Shown here piece by piece: positions 21,701 to 26,873 of a stretch of DNA of 27,862 nt. Below the pieces are notes generated by a model. It was not told where the DNA came from and searched no databases. It worked only from the letters and a program-made list of their open reading frames with translations. This DNA is from Temnopleurus reevesii. Lineage: Eukaryota; Echinodermata; Echinoidea; Temnopleuroida; Temnopleuridae. How positions within the stretch are numbered: the first letter of the stretch is position 1; every line of letters begins with the position of its first letter. The stretch covers positions 1-27,862 of the forward strand of contig BQKZ01007940.1 of NCBI GenBank assembly GCA_036244855.1, written 5' to 3'. A program made the position numbers and the translations under genes.

Positions 21701-24632
21701 CAATATGGTAGATCAATTTTCAATTAGCAGCATAAATCAAGTCTAAGAAAATTTCACAGCCAGATTGCTGTCAATCAATGGTTAATTTCAGAATACCTTC
21801 ATAGTTGATTACAGCATTCCATTTTTTTCTCTTCATCCTGTAACATACACTTGCACTGTGAAATTTATTATTTGTTTGGAATGTCAAGATTCTCTATGGG
21901 GGTGTTGTTCAAAAGTTGCAATTCATCACAAGCTGCAGTTGATCGGAAAGTGCCAATCAAATTGTTTCATGCTCGTCTTTTTAACTGCGCATACTGTGCG
22001 GGAATGAAAATGGGTGTTACAATTGGCAAAGTTGCAATTGATTTGCAGTTGATTTGGAACGATATCCCCTACATTGTGTGTCATTCAACTAGCCATCAAT
22101 GTCAACTGTTTTTGCTACATTGAACTGATCTTGTCAACTGATTGGCTGTAAAGACATTAATTTGCTTCAGAATATTTTGTTTTCTAACTGTTTGTTAGAT
22201 GTATTATGGACAGTTATAGTGAGGCAGTGGTGGATTTTATTCTAATTCATAAAAGCTCTATTATTGGGGTGTTTTTCACGTCAAGTATTATTGGGGTGTT
22301 TTTCATGTCAAGATATTCCAAAAGATGCCAAACAAAAATGGGCACAATTACAAAATGTTCTATTGAAATATAGCTGTAACCATAGATTGCAGGACTGTTG
22401 AACATTTTAACTATTGGAGGGTTGTAGACAATAATTTTTTCATTTATATGGTAAAAGAAAAAGTGAAAGTCATGGAAAGTTTGTGTGCCAAATTGATTCT
22501 TAATGCAGAGACGTTTAGCAGTAAGAAAATGTAATTTTTGTGTATGTCTATTCTGGTCAGAGAAATAACAAGTATGTCATATCAAAGTGCAATATTGTAA
22601 TGTAGATTCCAATATTTGATTCATGATTAAAAAAAATATATATTTTTTTGTTATTCTTTTATGGGATGAATTCACCATTGATAGAAAAAGATTTTATTTT
22701 TGCTTTTAAAAGACCGAAGTATCTGTATGTTCAGGTAACAAGATTATCATGATTTATACTCGGGGGGGCATTTCAATAGAAGTTATTGTTTTTTTCTTCT
22801 TCAAATTCCCCAGGTCGTCAAAACGTAAATGTAGGTACACTGTATTTAAGATCATGGTATTTGTTCAATGTACTGCCTGAATCAGCTATGCAGCCAAGTA
22901 AACGATGACTGCTCCTCACAATATCTATTGCCAGCAAACAAGCTAGCTGTATTTTGTTCAAATAATATATAGATTGAATTATATTATTTTTGTATTCAGC
23001 TGATAATGATATTATCAAATTCCAATATAAAATGTAAGGGGACTTTTAAGAAATAGTTTTTGAACAGTTAAGAGAAAGGGGTGAACCAACATTTGCTCTG
23101 GCAACGATTGCTCTGGTCCAAATTGTTTGCTATACATGTATGTAGAGTTATTTTTATGATATGGTTTATGCCTCATATTGATGTGAGCATTAATTGGGTC
23201 TGATATTAGATATGAAGTTTATTTGATATTATAATTCATTTTTATGTTCATTGCTGTCAAAGAAAACTCAACATTTCCTCACCTTTTGTTGCAAAGTATA
23301 ATTAATTTTCATCACCCCATTAACCCCAACGTCACGTAAACACAAGTGTCATCATCTTCCACCAGAGATGCCAACATTCTAGAATATACAGGAGCATAGA
23401 AGTTAGAATATGAATCACTAAACAGCTGATCCAAATACAGTCCGACCTCGTTATATAGAGCACTGATATAACAAGATCTCTTTATAACAAGGTTCAGTAG
23501 TCTTCCTGGTCCCATCTCTTTGTATTTTATTGTATTTGGGCTCTGATATAACAAGATTTCAATACAAAGAGGTAATTTTTCTGGCCCCAACGTTCTCGTT
23601 ATAAGGAGGTTTGACTGTACTTGCTTTCTCTTGTGAGATAATATTCATATAGCTGTTTGTGATTCACATTCCAGTTTGTATCCTTATGCATATTCCGGAA
23701 GATTGGCATATCTGCACAACCATCATCACCTTGTACTTCAAGAAACATACACTAATAAGAAGACACAGACCATTTTCTTTCTTATCTATCTGATTTTATT
23801 GCTTAGGTGGCATTCTGTGTGGGGGAAAAGTAACTTTACGGGGATGAAATAAAATGTCTTGATTGAGGGTAACCATATGAATAACAGTTGTATGATGAAT
23901 AAGAAAATAAGGAATAATTTAGGAAAAAATATTAACAGAATACATAAAGGGAAAACTAGAATACCCAACATCCAGACTTCAACATGACATTTCTGGATAG
24001 AAATTACTTGAATGTATGGATGAAATACATTTTATGTTCTGCATACAAATTTAAGGAGAAAATAGATCTTATCTGGGAGGCGTTTCACCAAGATAAGAAA
24101 GACTTTACGCACGACTTTACGTTCTATTGGAATCAATTCTTGCGCTTAATGCACATACTATTATGAATTATACACACAAGAAGGGATACCAGTCGAGTGT
24201 AAAGTCATTCCTATCTTGGTGAAACACCTTCCTGGTGTATGTTGACTGCCTAAATAAAATAAATATTGACAAAGTAGAATACAAATTGTGATAGGGCTAC
24301 AAGTACATGTGTGATTTATGTTTATAACCAGAATTGGAATCAATATTTGCCTTCTTTAGGTGTAACATGTATAAGAAATTGCTCTGTACACTTAATTAGG
24401 TCATTTTGTTCAGTGAAATCCATGACCAAAAATATTTGCAGTGTTACATGTATTTGCTAGTTTGAGGCAGGGTCTTTATTCATTTGATGTGGATAATCTG
24501 ACAGATTTGAAATTGATGCTTGAAAAAGGAACAGGTGAGATCAGAGATGTCAATTTGTCTGAAATATCCCTAAAATGGCTAAAAGTTCCTCTTTCAAGTT
24601 TGAAGTCAAAAGGAGCGAGCTTTCAATCCTAG
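3760..24632 (+). CDS. CTC1: CTC1-like CST complex subunit, multi-exon, 5' end missing
   Basis: Spliced gene with twenty exons: 3760-3847, 4434-4512, 4819-4908, 5483-5587, 7033-7094, 7630-7831, 8434-8567, 9998-10157, 10782-10928, 11815-12978, 13354-13449, 13667-13743, 14332-14405, 14691-14841, 15796-15900, 16558-16734, 17482-17565, 18381-18552, 19122-19245 and 24442-24632. All junctions are GT..AG and keep one frame, giving about 1159 codons. CTC1 is the scaffold of CST, which binds single-stranded telomeric DNA, limits telomerase and recruits DNA polymerase alpha-primase for C-strand fill-in; it is built from seven OB folds. Matches recalled from vertebrate CTC1 include GAVTK..GIYEL, an OB core with DATGSIPCVL, VRWYNFL..GRMYR, GLVPGATV and DDGTGEC..LGLSPRHW. 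Human CTC1 is about 1217 residues, and roughly its first 240 have no counterpart here. The family call rests on remembered similarity, not on a search. Confidence 0.85.
4315..4385. repeat. Remnant of the TATATAGCGC dispersed repeat
   Basis: Contains TTTATATAGCGCACG and GGCGCTTTCACTGA, a degraded relative of the copy at 20483. Confidence 0.6.
4434..4512 (+). CDS. CTC1: CTC1 exon 2
   Basis: The acceptor is ..catttcag and the donor gtgagt. One base completes the arginine codon from exon 1, then 26 codons read IHGNTLFLTEVHDG..SNKFLLAR. The exon ends in phase 0. The alternation of hydrophobic residues (NTLFLTEV) suits an OB-fold strand directly after the KSPLL strand of exon 1. Confidence 0.8.
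4819..4908 (+). CDS. CTC1: CTC1 exon 3
   Basis: Thirty codons in phase 0/0, from acceptor tttcgcacag to donor gtaaac. Reads GDEATSKVYDSIVVGSYC..NVIATTVTK. It aligns by eye with the human stretch ending PGTAYVLTELRVSK, that is, strands 4-5 of the second OB fold. Confidence 0.8.
5348..5410. repeat. 16-bp inverted repeat in intron 3
   Basis: Arms 5348-5363 (GTCCCACCATGTCCCA) and 5395-5410 are complementary with a single G-T mismatch, around a 31-base loop. Confidence 0.75.
5483..5587 (+). CDS. CTC1: CTC1 exon 4
   Basis: Thirty-five codons in phase 0/0, from acceptor cgccatag to donor gtaaga. Reads GTDRPRKILLLTAYSKVNPC..SISTCE. Human CTC1 has a linker of about 35 residues between this point and the next OB fold. 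No phase-0/0 exon for that linker was found in the following 1.4-kb intron, so the linker is either shorter here or an exon was missed. Confidence 0.75.
5609..5790. mobile_element. Dispersed MITE, copy 2 (opposite orientation)
   Basis: Same family as 3263-3433 but inverted. Ends CTAAGGGAGTGTTGTTC and AACACCCCCTAAG, inside intron 4 directly after exon 4. Confidence 0.85.
6095..6245. mobile_element. MITE with TTGTGTTTCATAAAGCTGT termini
   Basis: Imperfect inverted ends (TTGTGTTTCATAAAGCTGT and ACAGCTTTATAGAACACAA), with the internal motifs GACCCTTTCTT and CACCAGTC. Related to the array at 9293-9978. Confidence 0.82.
6246..7032. other. Rest of intron 4, no exon identified
   Basis: A 73-codon open frame at 6529-6750 lies here. 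Its possible exon 6584-6650 (tctttag / gtaaga) does not fit phase 0/0. The region also holds the palindrome at 6509. Confidence 0.5.
6509..6522. promoter_or_regulatory. Perfect palindrome matching the RFX X-box consensus
   Basis: GTAACCATGGTAAC is a 14-bp perfect palindrome that fits GTNRCC-N2-RGYAAC at every position. It lies within a CTC1 intron; function is not shown. Confidence 0.45.
7033..7094 (+). CDS. CTC1: CTC1 exon 5
   Basis: The acceptor is ttttcaccacag and the donor gtatgt. The exon starts in phase 0 and ends in phase 2. Reads GAVTKCIDKTLGIYELTGNY. This is one of the clearest CTC1 signatures, corresponding to human SGAVTGVLNEPAGLYELDG at the start of a central OB fold. Confidence 0.88.
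7095..7629. other. Intron 5
   Basis: AT-rich, no repeat family recognised. Short open frames at 7389-7595 and 7438-7653 run into exon 6 by chance. Confidence 0.6.
7630..7831 (+). CDS. CTC1: CTC1 exon 6
   Basis: The acceptor is cctttgcag and the donor gtctgt. One base completes Arg from exon 5, then 67 codons follow, ending in phase 0. It reads LYLTYQYDGKSHLPSIPVGSK, then IIIHNAHRIP, and ends in a charged ELKKKSEDVPSIK tail. The P-x-G-x-K-I-x-I-x-N-A-H pattern is the third to fourth OB strands (human PGVCLQLQDVH). Confidence 0.88.
7850..7914. repeat. AT microsatellite with duplicated ATCACACATAA motif
   Basis: A (TA)n tract bracketed by two copies of a short ATCACACATAAxCCAT unit, early in intron 6. 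Confidence 0.75.
8030..8205. repeat. Dispersed intronic repeat, copy 1
   Basis: Shares a series of blocks (TTTTTGTTTTG, ATGCATGA.CAGAAAG, ATCTGACCATT, GCAGAGAATTT) in the same order with 10965-11125 in intron 9. The family is not recognised. Confidence 0.7.
8434..8567 (+). CDS. CTC1: CTC1 exon 7
   Basis: The acceptor is ctttcaatgcag and the donor gtaagc; phase 0 in, phase 2 out. Reads QRVILPLCGKLYPSLSVLEW, then LRLKAIPSLLHKLVPDIL. The second half is an amphipathic helix matching the human helix around ATKALEELACKLCPHVL that follows the OB fold. Confidence 0.85.
8568..9292. other. First part of intron 7
   Basis: AT-rich; nothing recognised. Confidence 0.6.
9293..9997. repeat. Tandem array of MITE plus splice-acceptor units (intron 7)
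   Basis: A TTGTGTTTCATAAAGCTG-type MITE (GTGACCCTTTCTTGC, TGAATCACAC, CAGTCGTTCGTAC, GAACAGCTTTATGAAACAC) is followed by TTGTCATACAGGATGAAGG and then starts again. Acceptor-like junctions fall at 9490/9491, 9659/9660, 9838/9839 and the real 9997/9998, spaced 169, 179 and 159 bases. The unit thus includes the exon 8 acceptor and the first ~20 exon bases. Confidence 0.88.
9998..10157 (+). CDS. CTC1: CTC1 exon 8
   Basis: The acceptor gtcgtacag is followed by one base that completes Lys from exon 7, then MKEMLPVLVQLLTT and a polar stretch ending SQPSKDIPK; donor gtttgt. It ends in phase 0. The acceptor and the first ~20 exon bases are the last unit of a tandem array, and three near-identical decoy acceptors lie upstream at 9491, 9660 and 9839. 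Confidence 0.82.
10158..10781. other. Intron 8
   Basis: No exon, RNA gene or clear repeat seen. Confidence 0.6.
10782..10928 (+). CDS. CTC1: CTC1 exon 9
   Basis: Forty-nine codons in phase 0/0, from acceptor ttactctacag to donor gtaaga. Reads TVPCTFPNVLELANCLDL..SVIRSCDLPVPM. It matches the human linker starting SSFPTLATL, just before the central OB fold. Confidence 0.8.
10965..11125. repeat. Dispersed intronic repeat, copy 2
   Basis: Diverged direct copy of 8030-8205, sharing the same blocks in the same order. Confidence 0.7.
11187..11368. mobile_element. MITE with Tc/mariner-like ends, TA-flanked
   Basis: The ends TACCGTCAAACATG and CATGTTTGACTGTA are inverted and bounded by TA. The inside has GACCACCTGT and GAGGCCATC-like repeats. 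CAGTCAAAC termini with TA duplications are typical of pogo/Tigger-type non-autonomous elements. Confidence 0.65.
11370..11814. other. Rest of intron 9
   Basis: Contains a stray CAGTCAAACCTGTCTGTTATG terminus near 11456 and an acceptor-like ttttgcag at 11434 without a usable donor. The GAGGCTATTTTTGTG-type motifs at 11634-11685 are weakly repetitive. Confidence 0.5.
11815..12978 (+). CDS. CTC1: CTC1 exon 10, large exon with central OB fold and repeat insertion
   Basis: A 388-codon exon in phase 0/0, from acceptor gttatcttttcag to donor gtattt. It opens with an OB core (VLVAKLCCSATDGKLYITDA, then TGSIPCVL), followed by VLRIDDFMLIRES and KDSVYVMFD. An arginine-rich linker comes next (LRLRRRKRGS and LLRSRRQLLRQQNR), then SFYCDIVLLD. 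Five degenerate charged repeats (12412-12861) sit where human has a short loop. The end, ALLCFHGDAVRWYNFL..GRMYRM, matches human SSVRWFEFLHPGQVYRL. The size is striking beside the other exons (62-202 bp). The frame continues past the donor to a stop at 13084, so intron retention would add 35 residues. Confidence 0.9.
12412..12861 (+). repeat. Five coding repeats of ~30 residues in CTC1 exon 10
   Basis: Units start at 12412, 12499, 12592, 12679 and 12772 (87-93 bp each, always whole codons). The consensus is H-P-[KR]-Q-A-x-[KR]-[DN]-A, a polar stretch, then G-D-G-[ED]-rich-D-E-R-[VI]. The block is highly charged, probably disordered, and sits in an OB-fold loop between SFYCDIVLLD and ALLCFHGDAVRW. 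Confidence 0.88.
12979..13353. other. Intron 10
   Basis: No feature seen, apart from the exon 10 frame staying open to 13086. Confidence 0.6.
13354..13449 (+). CDS. CTC1: CTC1 exon 11
   Basis: Thirty-two codons in phase 0/0, from acceptor gtgaatttag to donor gtgagt. Reads AHVVPSIMRLSKKG..VYIITSFSQLHVIQ. Hydrophobic alternation near the end fits an OB strand that continues into exon 12. Confidence 0.78.
13667..13743 (+). CDS. CTC1: CTC1 exon 12
   Basis: The acceptor is ttaaatttcag and the donor gtaaat; phase 0 in, phase 2 out. Reads DSPGKNVHLPTSVSAVSC, then QSNKGKQ. This is a weakly conserved linker, supported mainly by phase continuity and good splice sites. Confidence 0.7.
13744..14331. 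other. Intron 12
   Basis: An 84-codon open frame at 14005-14259 has no family resemblance and no splice support. Otherwise featureless apart from the pyrimidine tract at 14303-14329. Confidence 0.55.
14332..14405 (+). CDS. CTC1: CTC1 exon 13
   Basis: A very strong acceptor (ctccttctctctcag) and donor gtaaaa. One base completes the codon from exon 12, then QQHTSYTCISGVITRKICRA..SSQ follows, leaving one base. SGVITRKICRA matches human SAEILSRTLCEP, the first strand of the penultimate OB fold. This exon is needed to reconcile the phases of exons 12 and 14. Confidence 0.8.
14691..14841 (+). CDS. CTC1: CTC1 exon 14
   Basis: The acceptor taccctgatag leaves two bases that complete Glu from exon 13. 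It then reads AHSSRSEIPLPSIPLTLQDI and ends NIHCDTMGLVPGATVTL at donor gtaagt in phase 2. GLVPGATV equals human GLLPGARV, a conserved OB turn. A degraded copy of its last ~40 bases lies at 14952-14993. Confidence 0.87.
14952..14993 (+). pseudogene. Copy of the last ~40 bases of exon 14
   Basis: GACACCATGG, GCTTGTGCTGGGAGCTACTG and a trailing AGG parallel the GLVPGATV-coding end of exon 14 at 14801-14842 at over 80 percent identity by eye. The donor GT is lost. Confidence 0.8.
14994..15755. other. Rest of intron 14
   Basis: A possible inverted-repeat element is bounded by CCTCCCAACCATT (about 15256) and TGGGTTGGGAGG (about 15433). Otherwise AT-rich. Confidence 0.45.
15756..15792. repeat. (TC)n microsatellite forming the exon 15 polypyrimidine tract
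   Basis: About 16 TC dinucleotides run straight into the ccaag acceptor of exon 15, so the splice signal is itself a length-variable repeat. Confidence 0.9.
15796..15900 (+). CDS. CTC1: CTC1 exon 15
   Basis: The acceptor ccaag follows directly on a (TC)n tract. One base completes Arg, then NCIMAIDPGVEITYIVGPLT and SIQVERFCTDSFCE follow, ending with two bases at donor gtaaga. An earlier possible donor (cag|gtggag at 15866) gives the wrong phase for exon 16. TSIQV corresponds to human TYVQVLSF, the last strand of this OB fold. Confidence 0.82.
15901..16557. other. Intron 15
   Basis: Contains a short CAA microsatellite (16370-16385). No exon copies found. Confidence 0.55.
16558..16734 (+). CDS. 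CTC1: CTC1 exon 16
   Basis: The acceptor is ttctctccag and the donor gtatgc; phase 2 in and out. Reads ATNPNMLPGSHQTTAMTK, FLYHMIQDSS, then SWIYAHVSVITKLVL. The last part starts the C-terminal OB fold (human ATASCHIVSVFSLQLFW), the domain known to contact STN1. The 3' and 5' halves of this exon recur separately in the next intron. Confidence 0.85.
17036..17105 (+). pseudogene. Copy of the 3' half of exon 16
   Basis: About 70 bases nearly identical to the middle and end of exon 16 (FLYHMIQDSS, DPTQVSWIYA). The similarity stops just before the VSVITKLVL codons, where a hairpin begins instead. It has no parental acceptor or donor, so it should not be spliced as exon 16 is. Confidence 0.85.
17103..17165. 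repeat. Perfect 20-bp inverted repeat (hairpin)
   Basis: Arms 17103-17122 and 17146-17165 are perfect complements around a 23-base loop. The left arm begins exactly where the exon 16 copy loses similarity. Confidence 0.85.
17300..17385 (+). pseudogene. Copy of the 5' half of exon 16 with its acceptor
   Basis: A polypyrimidine/acceptor (cctctctag) is followed by a close copy of the first half of exon 16 (ATNPNMLPGS..QTTAT). A small deletion beside the TTAMTK codons creates an in-frame TAA, so use of this acceptor would truncate the protein. It lies downstream of the 3'-half copy, so the two halves are in reversed order. Confidence 0.83.
17482..17565 (+). CDS. CTC1: CTC1 exon 17, cysteine cluster
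   Basis: The acceptor is gtattgtttag and the donor gtaagt; phase 2 in and out. Reads WICNHCGRNDCQCINTGRQD and KMITQIV. The C-x2-C-x4-C-x-C arrangement matches the cysteine-rich segment of human CTC1 (VCAYCTSICRQGKC) and may bind zinc within the C-terminal OB fold; zinc binding is inference. Confidence 0.87.
17566..18380. other. Intron 17
   Basis: A 96-codon open frame at 17819-18109 ends in a lysine-rich tail and looks like AT-rich chance coding. No repeat recognised. Confidence 0.5.
18381..18552 (+). CDS. CTC1: CTC1 exon 18, conserved C-terminal OB core
   Basis: The acceptor is cttctcctag and the donor gtaagt; phase 2 in, phase 0 out. Reads FAVDDGTGECLIWSNKPNVV, then SVVLGLSPRHWTLMEDCC and LVYHKWAKGRNEE. 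It is the best match to human CTC1 (VEDGTAEAVV..AALGLCPREWASLLD). It is followed by two further copies of itself. Confidence 0.92.
18583..18741 (+). CDS. Duplicate of exon 18, open frame, possible alternative exon
   Basis: From 18602 to 18741 it aligns without gaps to 18413-18552; I count 22 mismatches in 140, all in the first 90 bases, while the last 50 are identical. A candidate acceptor (ctctcttcacag) and donor gtatgt bound 53 open codons in phase 0/0, reading RLTRKSVIWGKRRKI, IVLGLSPRRLTLTEDCC and LVYHKWAKGRNEE. It could be spliced in without a frameshift but lacks the DDGTGE part. Inclusion would repeat half an OB fold, so a silent duplicate is as likely. Confidence 0.6.
18770..18921 (+). 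pseudogene. Second, decayed copy of exon 18
   Basis: Starts about 185 bases after the first duplicate. It keeps the VIW, the LVYHKWAKG-like end and the flanking intron, but has an in-frame TAA after the SRLCRV-like codons, a deletion in the EDCC region, and no good acceptor or donor. It is clearly non-coding debris of the same tandem series. Confidence 0.82.
19059..19084 (+). pseudogene. Fragment of exon 19 upstream of exon 19
   Basis: AGCGCTCACTCTG followed by a diverged TTxAAAAxCAG matches exon 19 at 19210-19235 (about 22 of 26 bases). Confidence 0.6.
19122..19245 (+). CDS. CTC1: CTC1 exon 19
   Basis: The acceptor is gtttattttatag and the donor gtgggt; phase 0 in, phase 1 out. Reads YAWEAASGSGSKRSRLALAV, then SRLCQQMSIQRSLWFKTRRF. 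LCQQMSIQRSLWF corresponds to human LCTSPSVLRPIVLSF. Fragments of this exon flank it at 19059-19084 and 19501-19540. Confidence 0.82.
19501..19540 (+). pseudogene. Fragment of exon 19 downstream of exon 19
   Basis: GTATCCAAATTGTGCCAACA and flanks match exon 19 at 19168-19207, with scattered changes. Confidence 0.65.
19774..19865 (+). CDS. CTC1: CTC1 alternative last exon (short form)
   Basis: The acceptor aattttgtttcag matches the phase of exon 19 and gives ESTNNKEASSDRDKSAWPTG, then LVLCCDEVCA and TGA at 19863-19865. The ending only vaguely resembles the human C-terminus. A 166-bp tandem duplication follows, then AATAAA at 20283. This exon is an alternative to the one at 24442. A weak donor (T|gtgatg at 19845-19846) could also link the two in frame. 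Confidence 0.5.
19937..20266. repeat. 166-bp tandem duplication after the short-form stop
   Basis: Units 19937-20102 and 20103-20266 share AACAAGAATG.CCATTATAG, TTTTTCTTTGG.AGAGG.AAGC, GTGGTCATTGTA and ACAGGTGGACATAAA. They carry inner GACAGGTGG echoes and resemble the inside of the MITE at 11187. Confidence 0.85.
20283..20288 (+). terminator. Candidate poly(A) signal for the short form
   Basis: AATAAA about 420 bases after the TGA of the 19774 exon, in AT-rich sequence. No other terminator information is visible. Confidence 0.4.
20483..20558. repeat. (ATA)n plus TATATAGCGC...AGCGCTTTACA dispersed repeat
   Basis: A trinucleotide run is followed by TTTATATAGCGCTTAAT and CTAAGCGCTTTACAAAG, a short palindromic repeat widespread in marine invertebrate genomes. 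Confidence 0.75.
20735..21293. mobile_element. Possible hAT-like non-autonomous element, interrupted
   Basis: The outer ends CAGGCCTGCC (20735) and GCAACCCTG (to 21293) resemble inverted CAGGG-type termini. The inside repeats GAGTGAGA motifs. It is split by the element at 21029-21270. No clear 8-bp target duplication was seen. Confidence 0.4.
21029..21270. mobile_element. MITE with ~45-bp inverted repeats (GGTGACTT ends)
   Basis: The left arm GGGTGACTTTAAGTACGGTG and the right arm CACCGTACTTGAAGTCACCC are inverted, with GGTGTTGGTGTT modules. AATG flanks both ends as a likely target duplication. Confidence 0.82.
21294..21895. other. Non-coding
   Basis: Weak internal echoes (GGTCAA..CTTAT..AGACTC at about 21357 and 21645; GTAAGTTTC three times at 21524-21590). 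No gene seen. Confidence 0.45.
21896..22071. mobile_element. Dispersed MITE, copy 3
   Basis: Same family as 3263-3433, ends ATGGGGGTGTTGTTC and ACGATATCCCCTACA. Confidence 0.8.
22072..23435. other. Non-coding, with a small 27-bp tandem pair
   Basis: A 27-bp unit beginning TTATTGGGGTGTTTTTCA is repeated at 22261 and 22288. The rest is AT-rich with no exon seen. Confidence 0.5.
23436..23619. mobile_element. Tc/mariner (pogo/Tigger-type) MITE with TA duplication
   Basis: The ends CAGTCCGACCTCGTTATA and CTCGTTATAAGGAGGTTTG..CTG are inverted and flanked by TA at 23436-23437 and 23618-23619. Internal GATATAACAAGAT is repeated. No transposase. Confidence 0.85.
23620..24077. other. Non-coding
   Basis: AT-rich; no supported feature. 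Confidence 0.5.
24078..24229. mobile_element. MITE with AGGCGTTTCACCAAGAT termini
   Basis: The left arm GGCGTTTCACCAAGATAAG with GACTTTAC motifs faces the right arm TGTAAAGTCATTCC and CTATCTTGGTGAAACACC. Motifs such as TTGCGC and ACCAGTCG recall the 6095 and 9293 elements. Confidence 0.83.
24442..24632 (+). CDS. CTC1: CTC1 last exon (long form)
   Basis: The acceptor aaaatatttgcag matches the phase-1 end of exon 19, giving LHVFASLRQGLYSFDVDNLT, then DLKLMLEKGTGE and an open frame to TAG at 24630-24632. LYSFDVDNLTDLKLML resembles the human tail LPFLTHVNPRLRLSCL in spacing and hydrophobic pattern, so I favour this exon as the conserved C-terminus. AATAAA signals follow at 24732 and 24847. The intron from exon 19 would be 5.2 kb. 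A possible internal donor (gtgaga at 24535) means a further exon cannot be excluded. Confidence 0.6.
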
Positions 24633-24731
24633 CAGAATCTTCATCATTTCAAATTTATCAGCATAGCTCCCATTTTAAATGGATAAAGATTGTTCATAGT
24701 CAATGTCTAGAAGTCCTTTCTATGAGGGGAT

Positions 24732-24737
24732 AATAAA
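24732..24737 (+). terminator. Candidate poly(A) signal for the long form
   Basis: AATAAA 100 bases after the TAG of the 24442 exon, the distance expected for a short 3'UTR. Confidence 0.5.
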
Positions 24738-24846
24738 AGTGAAAATTTTTCACAATTACTCTTCATCATTGGAGGACCAAATTCTCATTAAACCAGAACA
24801 ACATTCCTTAAGATAGTGATGTTAGATGCAGCAAAATATATTGTTC

Positions 24847-24852
24847 AATAAA
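24847..24852 (+). terminator. Second candidate poly(A) signal for the long form
   Basis: AATAAA followed by a GT/T-rich stretch, 215 bases after the stop codon. Confidence 0.45.
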
Positions 24853-26646
24853 GGTTATTTTGATGAGCATATTCTCAATGCATGGGAAGTCTTATTTGAC
24901 TTACTATGTAATTTTTAATGAAATATACAATGTTCGTTAAGTATGGGATAGTTTTAAATCGCCGTCATAAAATGACATTATTTCCTGATGTCACTCCAAT
25001 TTCCTTGGCGCAGCACTGGATATCGACCATAGTAATATATGTTCAGTGCTGAACATGCAATACTAATTTCCTCACATTTAATTAAACATTTCAGATTTTT
25101 ATTTAAATCTGAAACATGCCCAGATGCTATGGTCACTCAACCAGGAGGTCATTAAAGCATTTAATATCACTTTCAAAATCACCAGAATTCAAGAATTCTA
25201 TTATTTGCATGAGCGCGTGGACCAGTTGCTATGACAACGAGCTGCGATCATGGATACGACGCCACATCTACGACAGCGAATAAGGAGTTGGCTTTAAAAG
25301 GTCATATTCATGTACAGTGTACCTGCACCCAACATGAATGGAATGCATTGTAATTTCAGAAGTAAATGAAAACTCAATAGGAAATGAAGGAATACACCGA
25401 CAAGGTAATAAGGATTAAGAATACAAGAACATGTGTGAAGCATTATAACGAATAAGGGTAGCATGGAATCATTATAGCTCTGGAGTTACTCTTGATACAA
25501 AATGGAACATAATTTCATCAATACATTTCGGGGTTGTGAATGTATGGTGAAAAGAGCACACATCATACAATATTTCATCTTCAAACCGATAGATATCTTT
25601 CATTTTTTTGGCAATACGCCAGCTCTCTAATAAAATAATCACTCTACAATTTCTTCAGGATTATACTTGGGTTGCATCTTTTAAATAACTTTACACTATA
25701 CAAATTTTGGAGAAAAAAAGTGCGATATTCACAAAAGTGATAAGTAAATTTTTATACAAAATATCATAGATGTACATCTTATCCCTTTAATGCCACCACA
25801 ATGGCTAGTATATACATACTAGATGTATACTTAGACGTATACTAGAGTGGAATAGTAATAATGTACATTTCTTACACATTAAGTGAAGTGATCAAATTTA
25901 CATTGAAGGTGAAGTTGGCAATTCATATGGCTTGTGGAATTTCTTGCAACATGATACAACACATTTCAATAAGATGCCTTGTGGATTTTTTTTACAACAT
26001 TTAATATAAAAACAGAATATTAATGCACCTCACGTTACTGTGCTGTACATTAAGAGAGTGATAATGCAGTAGAAACGCTGATTGAACCGAATCAAAGGTC
26101 CATGACACATGATTCTGAACATTTGATTAAATCCTCCAGTTTACTGTGAAAAGTTACATTATTTTCCACCACAAATGGCTTATTACAAGAAAATATATTT
26201 TCTGTTTATTTTCCTTACGATCAATAACCTAATCTTGGTCATTTTTTTTTTCAATTATAAAATGTTCTCTAGAATCATATGGAATTCACTCCAAATATAT
26301 ATTCTAGAATACCTTTAACCAACACAAAATACCTTAATTCATTTCGAATTATGTTTTTAATTGATGCATATCCAGATTATAACATTAGAGTTTATTAAAA
26401 TTTCCTCCAGAGAATCACTTTGAAAAATCACAAAATAAATATTGCATGGTAAAAAAGTGTGTATGGCACAGTGTGTTTGATGTACTTTGTACAATGTATA
26501 CATGTATGTGGATTCAACAGAGTCGAAAAGAATACAAAAATGCAAAGATGTTAAACCTAGAATATGTTCAGAATATGAATTTAGGAGTTGGACTGTATTA
26601 ATATTGTGTATGATACAGAGCCTTACCCCCAAATTAAAAAAATATT
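24853..26646. other. Intergenic, no gene identified
   Basis: AT-rich except for a CpG-containing patch at 25205-25280. That patch has a 15-codon frame from the ATG at 25250 that I cannot assign. Confidence 0.5.
25203..25238. promoter_or_regulatory. Octamer ATTTGCAT next to an X-box-like site
   Basis: ATTTGCAT (25203-25210) equals the POU octamer. GTTGCTATGACAAC (25225-25238) fits the RFX X-box except for one base in each half. They lie in a locally CpG-richer patch, so this is a possible promoter or enhancer. Confidence 0.35.
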
Positions 26647-26872
26647 CTCCATTCTGACTCTTTATAAATCTTGGTTTTTAGTCTTGGGATAGTGCTCTAG
26701 TTCTTAGTCTTGATCTCCGACAAGATCTCGGTCTGCACATGCAGTCTAATGGGGTGTTGTTCAAAAGTTGCAATGGATCGAAAGTTGCAGTTGATCGGAA
26801 CGTGCCAACCCAAATCATTGTTTCATGCGCATCTTGTTAAATGTGCATACCATGCGCGAATGTAAATGCGCG
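26647..26872. repeat. 226-bp direct duplicate, copy 1 (with MITE copy 4)
   Basis: Gapless match to 27271-27496, including CTCTTTATA, GATAGTGCTCTAGTTC and the first two-thirds of a MITE of the 3263 family (from 26749). It stops exactly at the unknown base. Confidence 0.88.
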
Positions 26873-26873
26873 N
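26873..26873. other. Unknown base (N), likely assembly join
   Basis: The only N in the window. The MITE is cut here and unrelated AG-rich sequence follows. Confidence 0.85.
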
